A program made the position numbers and the translations under genes. Shown in pieces: positions 52,117-61,195 of a DNA stretch of 64,000 nucleotides. A model generated the notes under the pieces. It saw only the letters and a list, made by a program, of their open reading frames with translations. It ran no database searches and had not been told where the DNA came from. The stretch is from Nitrospira sp. Lineage in GTDB: Bacteria; Nitrospirota; Nitrospiria; Nitrospirales; Nitrospiraceae. The stretch is taken from positions 1-64,000 of the forward strand of contig JAOUHJ010000012.1 of the NCBI GenBank assembly GCA_029865225.1, given 5' to 3'. Position 1 is the first letter of the stretch, and each line of letters starts with the position of its first letter.

Positions 52117-52810
52117 CATTCTGCAGGCCTGCCAACTCACAGGAAAAATAGTAGAGAAGTCTGATCTTGTATCCTGTATCACCTGTATCAATTGTTGTCC
52201 TTTCGGATAGCGATGGCATAGCTTATGCTTGCTCAAATATCCGGAAGAAATTTGAATTTTCCCAGTTGACAGGCAGGATTGAAGAGGTATAGAGAGAAAC
52301 AATAGCTCACTGTCTGCACGATTCTCCAAATGATTCCGAATCAAGGAGGAGGTGAAGATGGAAGATCTTAGTCCACCGGATCACAGCGGCCCGCCGAGTT
52401 ATGGGCGGGCGTCTCACCAGTCACGCTAGCCGGTTCTCCATCGGCTGTCCCGTTCCCGCGTAGGGGCTCAATTTATAACGACGAGTCTGGTGGAGACAGT
52501 GGTTGGCCTGCGAATTCGTTTGCTAGTAATCGGATTCCATTGCTCCTGGCGAAGCGCTCGTAATCCCATTCCTCGATCGGGTCCCTATCAGCACAAATGA
52601 GATCTACCTGGCGTCCTAAGCGCCTCGCGCGGGCAACGTTCCTCTTGTGGGAACAGTTGCCCGCAGCGGTGTTGTCAGGTTTATCAGGAGTAGAAGGGTC
52701 TGAGGGAGGGAAGATGTTTATACTGTGTGAGGTCATGTGCGTGAGAATATTGCGGGGAGGAACGCAACGTCCGCATTCATGATACGAACGAAAGGCGAAA
52801 GGAGTAGCAG
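52117..52810. other. Long spacer with one micro-ORF
   Basis: About 690 bases with no standard-size gene I can support. It holds a 23-codon ORF with a near-ideal Shine-Dalgarno at 52358. An 87-residue minus-strand frame (52473-52736) has fairly protein-like composition but no ribosome binding site. The A+T content is higher than in the genes around it over 52140-52340, as in promoter regions. Confidence 0.5.
52358..52429 (+). CDS. Putative 23-residue peptide
   Basis: ATG GAA GAT CTT with AAGGAGGAGGTGA directly upstream, the strongest ribosome binding site in the region, ending at TAG after 23 codons. The product is hydrophilic and rich in Pro, Ser and His (begins MEDLSPPDH, ends HQSR). It could be a leader peptide, a precursor peptide or a chance ORF behind a remnant gene start. 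No modification enzyme is adjacent, but a small membrane peptide and cytochrome c follow. Confidence 0.4.
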   Translation: MEDLSPPDHSGPPSYGRASHQSR

Positions 52811-52894
52811 ATGGATACTACTTTCATAATATTCGCAGGCGTCATGCTCGCGATTCTCCTTGGTGGAATAGTCGTCTACAAGAAAAGTCAGTAG
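52811..52894 (+). CDS. 27-residue single-span membrane peptide
   Basis: ATG with AAAGGAG seven bases upstream. The peptide is MDTT, then a hydrophobic run (FIIFAGVMLAILLGGIVV), then YKKSQ, a textbook single-pass layout with positive charges after the helix. Similar tiny proteins stabilise oxidase or transporter complexes (for example CydX or KdpF types); the partner here is unknown. A 15-base-loop hairpin (GCACCGG/CCGGTGC, 52956-52985) lies downstream. Too short for the ORF track. Confidence 0.65.
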   Translation: MDTTFIIFAGVMLAILLGGIVVYKKSQ

Positions 52895-52955
52895 GGAACG
52901 AAGGAGAAAGGGGATCCGTTCAGTTTTCTGTTCCTATACTCTGATTGCCAGTTGA

Positions 52956-52985
52956 TGCACCGGTACGATGTGTATGTGCCGGTGC
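52956..52985 (+). terminator. Hairpin after the membrane peptide gene
   Basis: GCACCGG and CCGGTGC form a seven-base stem around a 15-base loop. There is no immediate U run, but TTGGGCTTGGGTTTTG follows. A weak terminator for the peptide gene, or for the leftward cytochrome gene on the other strand. Confidence 0.3.
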
Positions 52986-53052
52986 CTTGGGCTTGGGTTT
53001 TGCCTTAAGAGTGGAGGCGTCTTGTCCCAAGCGCTACGAGTGAGGAGGTGAT

Positions 53053-53601
53053 TTACTTCGACGCCTCCCCACTGGATGGAAACAGAATGTAGGGCTTGGG
53101 CGGTTCCTGATCCGGTGGGAGGTAGGTGGGTGCCGGTTCGCCGGCTGGTCCAAGATGTCGGATGAATCGATAGATCGCTCGCAAGTCTTCATCCGTCATT
53201 TCGCGCAGGACGAACCAGGGCATTGGAGGGCGAAACTCGACGGCGCGTGATACCTGGATCCACTGGCCTTCCGAGAGATTTTGCATATAGAGCCGTAAAT
53301 TGCTTGCGTACGTTGTTCCCCAGGGACCACGCCAACCGATCGAGTCTCCTTTGAGCCAGTCTTGCTCAGGTATCTTTCCAGCCGCTTCTGCATAGCTGGT
53401 AGTATGGCAGTCGTTGCAGCCGGCAATCTTGATGAGATACCGACCTCGCTCCTCGGTCTTTTTGTCCAATTTCTTGTCCAAGGGCGGCTTCACTTGGCCC
53501 ATGTTCTGGCCTTTGTCTCCCGCGGCCTCCGCATCCGTCATCACGGGTAGCATCAGAAATAGACAGAGAAGTGAAGTTAGAACGGTGTGAGCAAGGGGCA
53601 T
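53053..53601 (-). CDS. Cytochrome c family protein (mono-heme)
   Basis: 182 residues with a Sec signal ending in TDAEAAGD, so periplasmic. One heme site, CNDCH at about residue 62, follows GRYLIKIAG, typical of class I diheme-peroxidase-like or small c-type cytochromes. A distal Met candidate lies in FRPPMPWFVLREM near residue 130. MTDEDLRAIYRFIRHLGP is the usual C-terminal helix of cytochrome c domains. Probably carries electrons in the periplasm; the donor and acceptor cannot be told. It precedes the small leftward genes and follows the membrane peptide on the other strand. Confidence 0.9.
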   Translation of the reverse strand: MPLAHTVLTSLLCLFLMLPVMTDAEAAGDKGQNMGQVKPPLDKKLDKKTEERGRYLIKIAGCNDCHTTSYAEAAGKIPEQDWLKGDSIGWRGPWGTTYASNLRLYMQNLSEGQWIQVSRAVEFRPPMPWFVLREMTDEDLRAIYRFIRHLGPAGEPAPTYLPPDQEPPKPYILFPSSGEASK

Positions 53602-53641
53602 CGTGTATTCTCCATTTGAAGATCCACTGCGGGTTGCCGGA

Positions 53642-53815
53642 TCAATAGTCGTCGATCTCGTCTGTCTCGTCGATCATCTCAGCTGTGATCTCGTCGGTTT
53701 CAGCGGTCCATTGAGCCAACGGAATACCTTTCGCCTTCAAGATCGCCTCCTGCTCCGTTCCCGCAGCCAGTGTCAAATCGTATGTGATGGTCTGTCTGAC
53801 CTGAAACATTTTCAT
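53642..53815 (-). CDS. Small acidic protein, 57 residues
   Basis: Frame below the ORF-track cutoff, starting MKMFQVRQTITYDLTL and ending with a run of Asp/Glu/Ile (TDEIDDY). AAGGTAACCGA lies just before ATG, almost the same as AAGGTAACGA before the next leftward gene upstream. The first 40 residues look like a strand pair and a helix (GTEQEAILKAKGIPL), the rest is a highly acidic tail. No family recognised; small acidic proteins of this size include antitoxins and anti-sigma-like regulators. It ends 41 bases before the cytochrome start. Confidence 0.6.
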   Translation of the reverse strand: MKMFQVRQTITYDLTLAAGTEQEAILKAKGIPLAQWTAETDEITAEMIDETDEIDDY

Positions 53816-54158
53816 AGGTCGGTTACCTTTATTTGTAGCAAGTGATACGTGATCTTAAGGGTAAAATCGATAGTAGATCATTCCCTTGACGATGAGCGGT
53901 CTTTGCCTAACAGCCACAAGAGGTCCGTAGAGATTCCCTAACCGAAACAGGACTTCTGGTGCGGTCGTATCTGGATATTGTAATCGATTCGACCATGGAT
54001 ACCATAGAGGGTAATTTATTCTCTCGTTCGACCACATCATTGATCGTTACCTTGACTCCATTTCCGTCGCTTTGTTAGAGTGTTCAACCCAAGTCTAAGC
54101 GATTGAAAGATCCACTGTTTCTGAACCGTTCCCATAAGCAAATCGAGGCAACACCGTG
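53816..54158. other. Spacer between the small acidic gene and the NHL gene
   Basis: Contains a candidate 60-residue leftward gene (53855-54040) and, toward the NHL gene, a weak + strand promoter candidate: TTGACT at 54052 followed after 17 bases by TTAGAG. Otherwise nothing recognised. Confidence 0.4.
53855..54040 (-). CDS. Putative 60-residue protein
   Basis: Frame of about 60 residues, Tyr/Trp/Pro-rich (NERINYPLWYPWSNRLQYPDT), ending IYYRFYP. Its ATG ATG start is preceded by AAGGTAACGATCA, closely like the leader of the 57-residue gene 39 bases downstream. That shared leader is the main support. No family recognised; may form a two-gene unit with the acidic protein. Confidence 0.4.
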   Translation of the reverse strand: MMWSNERINYPLWYPWSNRLQYPDTTAPEVLFRLGNLYGPLVAVRQRPLIVKGMIYYRFYP

Positions 54159-57125
54159 ATGAAAGACTGGCTCTTTGATGACATCCGCTACGCCGATCGG
54201 TTCCGTCTCTTCGTTCAAGGTCTTCATGATGAATGGGGTGGTGGGGATTCGGTAGCGGAGGAGGAAGAACTTCCGTCTCCTCCCCAGAATGTTCAGGCCA
54301 AACCCGGCAACGGACGTATTACGATTACATGGGATTCGGTTCCGGATGCCATGTATTACAACCTCTATTTTCAGACGACGAAGGGCGTACAGATCAAGTT
54401 TTCCGAGCTGACCCGTCCGATTGCCAGCTCCGACGATTTCAAGAGTGTCATCGGTGTGAAAAAAGAGAAGGCCAGCTGTATCGAAGGTCCGACCAGTCCT
54501 TACGTTCACGACGACCTTGCGAATGGGACCTGTTATCACTATGTGGTCACTGTGGTGACCTCGAAGGGAGAAAGTCCTGAATCGCAAGAAGTGATGGCAA
54601 TTCCGTCGCCGTATCTCCTCTCGATGGTGATTGGTCGGGAAGGTGTGGAGGATGGTGAGCTCAGCTCCCCCACGGGGGTTGCGCTCGACAAGGACGGCAA
54701 TATCTACGTGGCCGATACCGACAACCATTCGATCCAAAAATTCGACAAGACCGGAACGTTTTTGGCTCGATGGGGGGGTGAGCCCAGTTCCCAGGAAGGG
54801 CAGTTCTATTATCCACGAGGGCTGGCGGTTGGACCGGACGATGTTGTGTATGTGGCTGATAGCGGAAATAACCGTGTGCAAAAGTTCGATTTGGAAGGCA
54901 ATGTGCAGAAGGCCTGGGGCAAGTTTGGGTTTGCCTGGCGCGGTGCCGATATGGGCCGCTTCGACGTGCCGTGGGGACTCACGACGGATCAAGACGGGAA
55001 TGTCTATGTGTCTGATACCAGCAACTCGCGCATTCAAAAGTTCCAAGCCGATGGCCAACCGCTGTTGAAATGGGGACGCGACGGCAGCTTCGACGGGGCA
55101 TTCTTTTTCCCCCGCGGTGTGGCGGTGGATTTCGTCGGCAATATCTATGTCGCCGATGAGAGCAATAACCGTATTCAAAAGTTCGATACCCGCGGCAGCT
55201 TTTTGACGAAATGGGGTCGCGAGGGAAATGGACCTGGACAGTTCAAGTCGCCGTGGGGCATCGCGTGCGATGCACTCGGGAACGTCTATGTCGTCGATAG
55301 TGGAAATCACCGAATTCAGAAGTTCGACGGCAACGGAACCTTTCTCTGCTCGTTCGGCAATCGAGGGAAAACCGAGGGGCAGCTCAATTTCCCCTATGGG
55401 ATCGCAGTGGATAAGGAAGGGTGCGTCTTCGTCGTCGATAGCGGCAATAACCGCGTGCTCAAGTACATACCGACTGAAGAAGAAATGAATCGTGGTAAAG
55501 AGCAGCCGACGCAGGTAGAGGAGGTCGGATCAATACAGCCACCCCGCAGTCTTGCGGTGAAGGCCGGCGATACGGAGGTTTTCCTGAGCTGGATGGAAGT
55601 GCCGGGCGCCCAAGCCTACAACCTCTATTTCAGTACCTCTCCTCATCTCACGATACAAGGAGCGACCAAGATCGAAGGCGTGACGAATCCCTATACGCAC
55701 GAAGGTCTTACGAACGATACCCCTTATTTTTATGCGGTGACGGCGTCATTCGAAGATGGGGCGGAAAGCGGCTTATCGGAAGAAGTGACGGCGACGCCTG
55801 TCCTGATTGATATCACGGCACCGCAGAATCCGTATGCGGTGATCAACCACGGAGCGTTCATGACGAACTCACCGGATATCGTCGTGACGATCTCAGCCAC
55901 CGATTTAGACACGGGGGTCGGCGCCTATTTCATTTCGGAAAGCCCATTGACTCCCATGGCCGGTACTCCGGGGTGGGTCGAGGTGACACCGGCCATCAAG
56001 TTTGGGGCGACCATTCCCTTTATACTGTCCCCTACGGACGGGCAAAAAACGATTTACGTGTGGTTTAAGGATGTCGGCAATAATGTCTCGACACCAGCGA
56101 CCGCGACCATTCTGGTCAATACGTCCGGATATCTGTGTGTGGCGAAATGGGGGAAGCCGGGTCGTGGCGCGTCGCTGTTACATGGCGGCGAATTCATGGC
56201 ACCCATGTATGGACTCGCCGTGGATCAGCAGGGATCGCTGTTTGTCGTCGACAACGGCAACAATCGCATTCAGAAGTTCGATAACGCTGGAAACTTCATT
56301 ATCCTCTGGGGGAACTTCGGGTCGGCGAACGCCAACTTTCACAATCCGACTGGGATGGCCTGCGACGGGAAAGGCGATGTCTGGGTGGTCGACACGAACA
56401 ATCATCGCGTGCAAAAGTTCGATGGCAAGCTTGGTGGATATCTGATGAAATTCGGCTCGCGTGGGAACGGCGAGGGGCAGTTTAATGCCCCGTGGGGGAT
56501 CGCGGTCGACCGTGTACGTGGCTACCTCTATGTCGTCGACAGCGCAAATTTCCGTGTACAAAAGTTCGACATGACGGGCGAGTTCATCATGGCCTGGGGC
56601 AGCTTTGGGAATGGCGATGGGCAGTTCTATTTTCCGCGCGGCGTGGCCGTCGATCAGGAGGATGGATCGGTCTACGTCGTCGACATGGGGAACCATCGCA
56701 TCCAGAAATTCGACACCAGTACCAATGTGTTGCCGCAGTTGTTGACGAAGTGGGGAGGCAGTCCAGCTGCCGGGCATGCCAGCAGTCCGTTGGCACAGGA
56801 AGCCGGTCAGTTGCGCTCCCCTTGGGGAATTACCGTCGATGGGGCCGGCGACGTGTACGTGACAGATACGGGCAATCACCGCATCGAAAAATTCGACCGT
56901 GAGGGGAATTTCATCACGCAATGGGGCGGGTTCGGAAACGGTGACGGGCAATTCAATTTTCCCTATGGGATTGCGGTCGATGCGAAGGGGAGTGTCTTTG
57001 TCGTCGACAGCGGCAACACGCGCGTGCAGCAGTTCATGCCTGCGGAAGAGGGCAGTGAGCGGTTGCAGGATGAGGCCGAGGAGCTGGCTGAGTTGGAGAA
57101 GGCGCAACGAACCCAGAAAGTCTGA
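54159..57125 (+). CDS. Large protein with two NHL beta-propellers and fibronectin type III domains
   Basis: 988 residues. Order: fibronectin III-like domain (about 45-150, [33 protein letters not shown]), a first six-blade NHL propeller (150-440), a second fibronectin III domain (460-550), an Ig-like spacer (about 555-650), and a second NHL propeller (650-970). The propeller blades repeat P-G-AVD-GN-YVADS-N-RIQKFD. No signal peptide is visible, so it is either cytosolic or exported by a non-Sec route. NHL propellers bind proteins or RNA. GTG at 54156 or ATG at 54159, both behind GAGG. guaB follows 10 bases after. Confidence 0.92.
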   Translation: MKDWLFDDIRYADRFRLFVQGLHDEWGGGDSVAEEEELPSPPQNVQAKPGNGRITITWDSVPDAMYYNLYFQTTKGVQIKFSELTRPIASSDDFKSVIGVKKEKASCIEGPTSPYVHDDLANGTCYHYVVTVVTSKGESPESQEVMAIPSPYLLSMVIGREGVEDGELSSPTGVALDKDGNIYVADTDNHSIQKFDKTGTFLARWGGEPSSQEGQFYYPRGLAVGPDDVVYVADSGNNRVQKFDLEGNVQKAWGKFGFAWRGADMGRFDVPWGLTTDQDGNVYVSDTSNSRIQKFQADGQPLLKWGRDGSFDGAFFFPRGVAVDFVGNIYVADESNNRIQKFDTRGSFLTKWGREGNGPGQFKSPWGIACDALGNVYVVDSGNHRIQKFDGNGTFLCSFGNRGKTEGQLNFPYGIAVDKEGCVFVVDSGNNRVLKYIPTEEEMNRGKEQPTQVEEVGSIQPPRSLAVKAGDTEVFLSWMEVPGAQAYNLYFSTSPHLTIQGATKIEGVTNPYTHEGLTNDTPYFYAVTASFEDGAESGLSEEVTATPVLIDITAPQNPYAVINHGAFMTNSPDIVVTISATDLDTGVGAYFISESPLTPMAGTPGWVEVTPAIKFGATIPFILSPTDGQKTIYVWFKDVGNNVSTPATATILVNTSGYLCVAKWGKPGRGASLLHGGEFMAPMYGLAVDQQGSLFVVDNGNNRIQKFDNAGNFIILWGNFGSANANFHNPTGMACDGKGDVWVVDTNNHRVQKFDGKLGGYLMKFGSRGNGEGQFNAPWGIAVDRVRGYLYVVDSANFRVQKFDMTGEFIMAWGSFGNGDGQFYFPRGVAVDQEDGSVYVVDMGNHRIQKFDTSTNVLPQLLTKWGGSPAAGHASSPLAQEAGQLRSPWGITVDGAGDVYVTDTGNHRIEKFDREGNFITQWGGFGNGDGQFNFPYGIAVDAKGSVFVVDSGNTRVQQFMPAEEGSERLQDEAEELAELEKAQRTQKV

Positions 57126-57135
57126 AGAGGGAACG

Positions 57136-58602
57136 ATGCTTGATAAAGAACCGCGACTGGGATTGACCTACGACGATGTGGTCCTCATGCCGGCCAAGTC
57201 TCAGATTCTGCCCAACGATGTTGAAACCGGCACTCAGCTGTCGCGCAATATCCGGATCAATATTCCGCTCGTCAGTGCCGCGATGGATACCGTGACAGAA
57301 GCTCGACTGGCGATCGCCATGGCGCGCGAAGGTGGGATGGGCATCATTCATCGGGTGCTGTCTCCGGCCGATCAAGCGATCGAAGTGGATAAGGTCAAGA
57401 AATCGGAGAGCGGAATGATTCTGGATCCGGTGACGATTTCGCCGGATGAAACAATTCGCGATGCCCACCAGCTGATGGCGAAGTATCGGATCTCCGGCAT
57501 TCCTGTCACCAAGGGGCGCCAGCTGGTCGGGATCCTCACCAATCGGGATCTCCGATTCGAAAGCCGGATGGACCTGAAGGTTTCACAAGTCATGAAGCGG
57601 GAACGGTTGGTGACGGCGCCGGAGGGCACCAGTCTGGAGAAGGCGCGAGAAATTCTCCATGAACATCGAATTGAAAAGCTGCCCGTCGTGAACAAACAAT
57701 ATGAGCTGAAAGGCCTCATTACCATCAAGGATATTGAAAAACGTATCAAGTATCCCAACGCCTGTAAGGATGGTCATGGGCGGTTACGGGTGGGCGCCGC
57801 GGTCGGAGTAGGGCGGGATACGGAAGAGCGAGTGACTCTGCTGAAAAAATCCGGTGTGGATCTGGTGGTGATCGACACGGCGCACGGGCATTCGCAGGCC
57901 GTACTGGATACTGCAAGGATGATCAAGAAGCTGTATCCGGATCTTGAGCTGGTGGCGGGAAATATCGGCACGGCCGAGGCAGCGAAAGACCTGCTCAAAG
58001 TTGGAGTCGATGCGGTGAAGGTTGGGGTCGGACCGGGATCGATCTGTACGACGCGCATCGTGTCGGGCGCCGGGATGCCACAGTTGACCGCCATCGCAGA
58101 TTGCGCCAAGGTTTTGAATAGAAGCGGAGTCCCGATCATTGCCGATGGAGGCATCAAGTTTTCTGGCGACATCACAAAGGCCCTGGCTGCCGGGGCCTCG
58201 TCCGTCATGCTCGGCGGGCTCTTTGCCGGATCCGAAGAATCTCCCGGCGAGACGGTCCTCTATCAAGCGAGAACTTACAAAGTGTATCGCGGCATGGGTT
58301 CTATCGGGGCAATGGAGCGGGGTGGCGGAGATCGATACGGACAGGCAGGCCGGTCGGCGCAGAAGCTTGTTCCGGAAGGGATAGAGGGACGCGTTCCCTA
58401 TAAAGGCCCGTTGGCAGCGGTCGTGTACCAGTTGGTCGGCGGCGTCAAGTCGGGGATGGGCTACTGCGGTTGTAAAACGATTGCTGATCTGCAACGGAAG
58501 GCCACGTTCATCAGACAATCCGTGGCCGGTCTCCGTGAAAGCCACGTGCATGACGTGATCATTACCAAAGAGGCACCAAACTACCGGATGGATTGGGAAT
58601 AG
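57136..58602 (+). CDS. guaB: Inosine-5'-monophosphate dehydrogenase
   Basis: NAD-dependent oxidation of IMP to XMP, the first committed step of GMP synthesis. 488 residues: barrel start [15 protein letters not shown], paired CBS domains (about 95-205), catalytic [16 protein letters not shown] with the active Cys, [10 protein letters not shown], and [10 protein letters not shown] with RYGQ in the flap. GAAGAGGGAAC precedes ATG at 57136; the longer track ORF runs back into the NHL gene. guaA follows after a 90-base hairpin spacer. Confidence 0.97.
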   Translation: MLDKEPRLGLTYDDVVLMPAKSQILPNDVETGTQLSRNIRINIPLVSAAMDTVTEARLAIAMAREGGMGIIHRVLSPADQAIEVDKVKKSESGMILDPVTISPDETIRDAHQLMAKYRISGIPVTKGRQLVGILTNRDLRFESRMDLKVSQVMKRERLVTAPEGTSLEKAREILHEHRIEKLPVVNKQYELKGLITIKDIEKRIKYPNACKDGHGRLRVGAAVGVGRDTEERVTLLKKSGVDLVVIDTAHGHSQAVLDTARMIKKLYPDLELVAGNIGTAEAAKDLLKVGVDAVKVGVGPGSICTTRIVSGAGMPQLTAIADCAKVLNRSGVPIIADGGIKFSGDITKALAAGASSVMLGGLFAGSEESPGETVLYQARTYKVYRGMGSIGAMERGGGDRYGQAGRSAQKLVPEGIEGRVPYKGPLAAVVYQLVGGVKSGMGYCGCKTIADLQRKATFIRQSVAGLRESHVHDVIITKEAPNYRMDWE

Positions 58603-58604
58603 GT

Positions 58605-58689
58605 ACGTGAAAGGTAAAATGTGAAATGTTTTTCCTAGAAGCGTTTCGTCGATCGCTCTCATCTAACCTCTAACGTTTTACTTTTCACG
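58605..58689 (+). repeat. Inverted repeat in the guaB-guaA gap
   Basis: CGTGAAAGGTAAAAT near the guaB stop pairs with GTTTTACTTTTCACG just before guaA (15 positions, two mismatches), leaving a long loop. The right arm ends six bases before the guaA ATG, where no Shine-Dalgarno is visible, so the structure may influence guaA translation. Similar tandem TGAAA-type spacers are common between genes in some genomes; its function is unknown. Confidence 0.5.
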
Positions 58690-58694
58690 CTGCG

Positions 58695-60251
58695 ATGGAA
58701 CTCTGGCACGATAGAATTCTCGTCCTCGATTTCGGCTCACAGTATACGCAGCTGATCGCTCGACGCATCCGCGAAGCCCAAGTCTATTCTCAAATTTTCC
58801 CTTGTACCGTCCCGCTGGCCACCATTCTGGCCTATCGGCCGAAGGGGATTGTGCTGTCCGGCGGACCCTCCAGCGTTTACGAGAAGAAAGCGCCGGTCAT
58901 CGCGAAGGAGCTCTTTGATCAACAGATTCCGATCCTCGGCATCTGCTACGGCATGCAGCTCGTCACGCATCTCTCCGGCGGAGAAGTCGGCAAGTCGTCG
59001 CATCGGGAGTATGGCCGCGCCGATCTCATGATCGACGATGAGAGCGATCTTTTTAAAGGTGTCGGCGCTGAAAAGAAGACGGCGGTGTGGATGTCGCACG
59101 GAGATCGCATCGAGCGGATGCCGCAAGGGTTTCGATCGATCGCCCACACGAGCAACTCGCCTGTCGCGGCAATGAAGCGCGACGATCATAAGCGCCGCAT
59201 CTATTGCTTGCAGTTCCATCCCGAAGTGGCACATACGCCGGAAGGGACGCAGATCCTCCGCAACTTCGTGTATGAGATTTGCGGCTGCAAACCGACCTGG
59301 ACCATGCAGTCTTATGTCGAGACGGCGGTCACACAGATTCGCCAACAGGTCGGGAAGGAGCGGGTGATTTGTGCATTAAGCGGTGGAGTGGATTCATCGG
59401 TGGCAGCGGCGCTCACGCACCGGGCGATCGGCGACCAACTGACGTGTATTTTTGTCGATAACGGAGTTTTACGGGCAGGGGAACGGGAACAAGTCCAAAA
59501 GACCTTCGCCTCGCAGCTGCATCTGAATCTACGGATTATGGACGGCACGAAGCAATTTCTGGCTGGTCTCAAAAATGTGACGGACCCGGAGCGAAAACGG
59601 AAGATCATCGGTAGGCAGTTCATCAAGCAATTCGAAGCGGAATCAAAGAAGCTCAAAGGCACCAAGTATCTCGTGCAAGGTACGCTCTATCCTGATGTGA
59701 TCGAGAGTGTGAGTTTTAAGGGGCCGTCCGCAACGATCAAGACACACCATAATGTTGGGGGATTGCCGGCTCGTATGAAACTCAAGCTGATTGAACCGCT
59801 TCGGGAGTTATTTAAGGATGAAGTCCGGGTGTTGGGCAAAGAGCTGGGATTGCCGGACGAAATTATCTGGCGACAACCGTTCCCAGGGCCAGGCTTAGCG
59901 ATTCGCGTGTTAGGGTCCGTGACTGCGGAACGGTTGGCGATCTTGCGCGCAGCGGAAGCGATCGTCGATCAGGAGATCCGAGCCGCAGGCCTCTATCGCG
60001 AGATCTGGCAAGCCTTTGCGGTGTTGTTGCCGATTAGGACCGTTGGGGTAATGGGCGATCAGCGGACCTACGAACATGTGATTGCGATTCGTGCCGTCAC
60101 GAGCGTGGATGGCATGACGGCGGATTGGGCCAGGATTCCAAATGACGTGCTGGGTCGCATGTCGAACCGCATCATCAATGAAGTAAAAGGCGTGAATCGG
60201 GTCGTATACGACATCAGCTCTAAACCACCCAGTACGATTGAATGGGAATAG
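58695..60251 (+). CDS. guaA: GMP synthase (glutamine-hydrolysing)
   Basis: Converts XMP to GMP with glutamine ammonia and ATP. N-terminal class I amidotransferase: [17 protein letters not shown], nucleophile Cys in GICYGMQL, and the His-Glu pair in [12 protein letters not shown] pyrophosphatase domain starts around 215 with the P-loop [12 protein letters not shown]. The C-terminal dimerisation domain ends [18 protein letters not shown], as in all bacterial GuaA. 518 residues, normal length. Partner of guaB upstream. Confidence 0.98.
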   Translation: MELWHDRILVLDFGSQYTQLIARRIREAQVYSQIFPCTVPLATILAYRPKGIVLSGGPSSVYEKKAPVIAKELFDQQIPILGICYGMQLVTHLSGGEVGKSSHREYGRADLMIDDESDLFKGVGAEKKTAVWMSHGDRIERMPQGFRSIAHTSNSPVAAMKRDDHKRRIYCLQFHPEVAHTPEGTQILRNFVYEICGCKPTWTMQSYVETAVTQIRQQVGKERVICALSGGVDSSVAAALTHRAIGDQLTCIFVDNGVLRAGEREQVQKTFASQLHLNLRIMDGTKQFLAGLKNVTDPERKRKIIGRQFIKQFEAESKKLKGTKYLVQGTLYPDVIESVSFKGPSATIKTHHNVGGLPARMKLKLIEPLRELFKDEVRVLGKELGLPDEIIWRQPFPGPGLAIRVLGSVTAERLAILRAAEAIVDQEIRAAGLYREIWQAFAVLLPIRTVGVMGDQRTYEHVIAIRAVTSVDGMTADWARIPNDVLGRMSNRIINEVKGVNRVVYDISSKPPSTIEWE

Positions 60252-60349
60252 GGAAGGCTGAAAGCAGTCTCACCGTCTCTTGTGATCGCCTAGTCCGCAG
60301 CGAGAGCCAGCAGGGCTACCTCTTGTTTTGAGAGGGGAAGAGAGAACCG

Positions 60350-61195
60350 ATGGCAGTTCGACTCCAAAAACTCATTGCAAGTACCGGGCTCTCGTCCCGC
60401 CGCAAAGCCGAGACATTGATTGCGACCGGTCGTGTCACGGTGAATGGCAAGGTGGTCACCGAACTTGGGACGAAGGTTGAGCCCGACCGCGATCACGTGA
60501 AAGTGGACGGGAAGCATCTGAACTCGGCACAACCGTTTGTGTATCTGATGCTGAACAAACCCAAGAACGTGATGTCGACGTTGGACGATCCCGGAGGAAG
60601 AGACACCGTGAAGGACTTTCTTCATGGCGTCTCCGTGCGGGTGTTTCCGGTTGGTCGGTTGGACTTTGATAGTGAAGGACTGATGCTGCTCACCAATAAC
60701 GGTGAGTTGGCGCAGGCCCTTCTGCATCCGCGCTATCATGTGTCCAAGACCTATCTAATAAAAGTCAAAGGCGTGCTGACAGATTCCGAGATCGGCCAAC
60801 TGCAACGTGGAGTCAAACTTGAGGATGGCATGACGAGCCCGGCGGTCGTGAAGAAGATAAAGAGAGCTGAGGCAAACTCCTGGCTGGAGATCACGATTCG
60901 GGAAGGCCGCAAACATCAAGTGAAGCGCATGTTGGAATCTGTGGGGCATATGGTGATCAAGCTGATGCGCGTCCGGATGGGGCCACTCGCGCTTGGCAAT
61001 TTGGAGCCCGGCGAGTTTCGATTCCTCACCGATCGAGAGGCCAATGCTTTGCGCGCATTGGTTGAACAACGCGTGACTGCGGTCGAACAGGGAGAAGAGC
61101 CGATGGCTGGTCCCAAGCGGCTGGTCAGGCGCGAGGGTTGGGCCAGACCGCTTAGAGCTAAGAAGAATGTTGGAAAGAAAGCGAGAACGGCATGA
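60350..61195 (+). CDS. rRNA pseudouridine synthase, RluB/RsuA family
   Basis: 281 residues: an S4 RNA-binding domain (about 3-60, [21 protein letters not shown]) followed by the RsuA/RluB catalytic domain. The catalytic Asp is in [20 protein letters not shown]. The later motif [15 protein letters not shown] binds the target uridine. The tail is basic, as in RluB. The target is likely 23S rRNA (RluB) but RluE/RluF-type specificity cannot be excluded. AGAGGGG precedes ATG; the stop overlaps aspS by four bases (ATGA). Confidence 0.94.
   Translation: MAVRLQKLIASTGLSSRRKAETLIATGRVTVNGKVVTELGTKVEPDRDHVKVDGKHLNSAQPFVYLMLNKPKNVMSTLDDPGGRDTVKDFLHGVSVRVFPVGRLDFDSEGLMLLTNNGELAQALLHPRYHVSKTYLIKVKGVLTDSEIGQLQRGVKLEDGMTSPAVVKKIKRAEANSWLEITIREGRKHQVKRMLESVGHMVIKLMRVRMGPLALGNLEPGEFRFLTDREANALRALVEQRVTAVEQGEEPMAGPKRLVRREGWARPLRAKKNVGKKARTA

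Noticed and set aside
52473-52736. 87-residue minus-strand ORF with fairly protein-like C-terminus (DPIEEWDYERFARSNGIRLL)
   Set aside because: No ribosome binding site before its ATG, a Pro/Ser/Asn-rich random-looking first third, and an overlapping + strand frame of equal quality. Left as unassigned.
54084-55310. 408-residue minus-strand ORF opposite the NHL gene
   Set aside because: Its apparent repeats are the reverse complement of the NHL blade repeats; the + strand product has clear domains.
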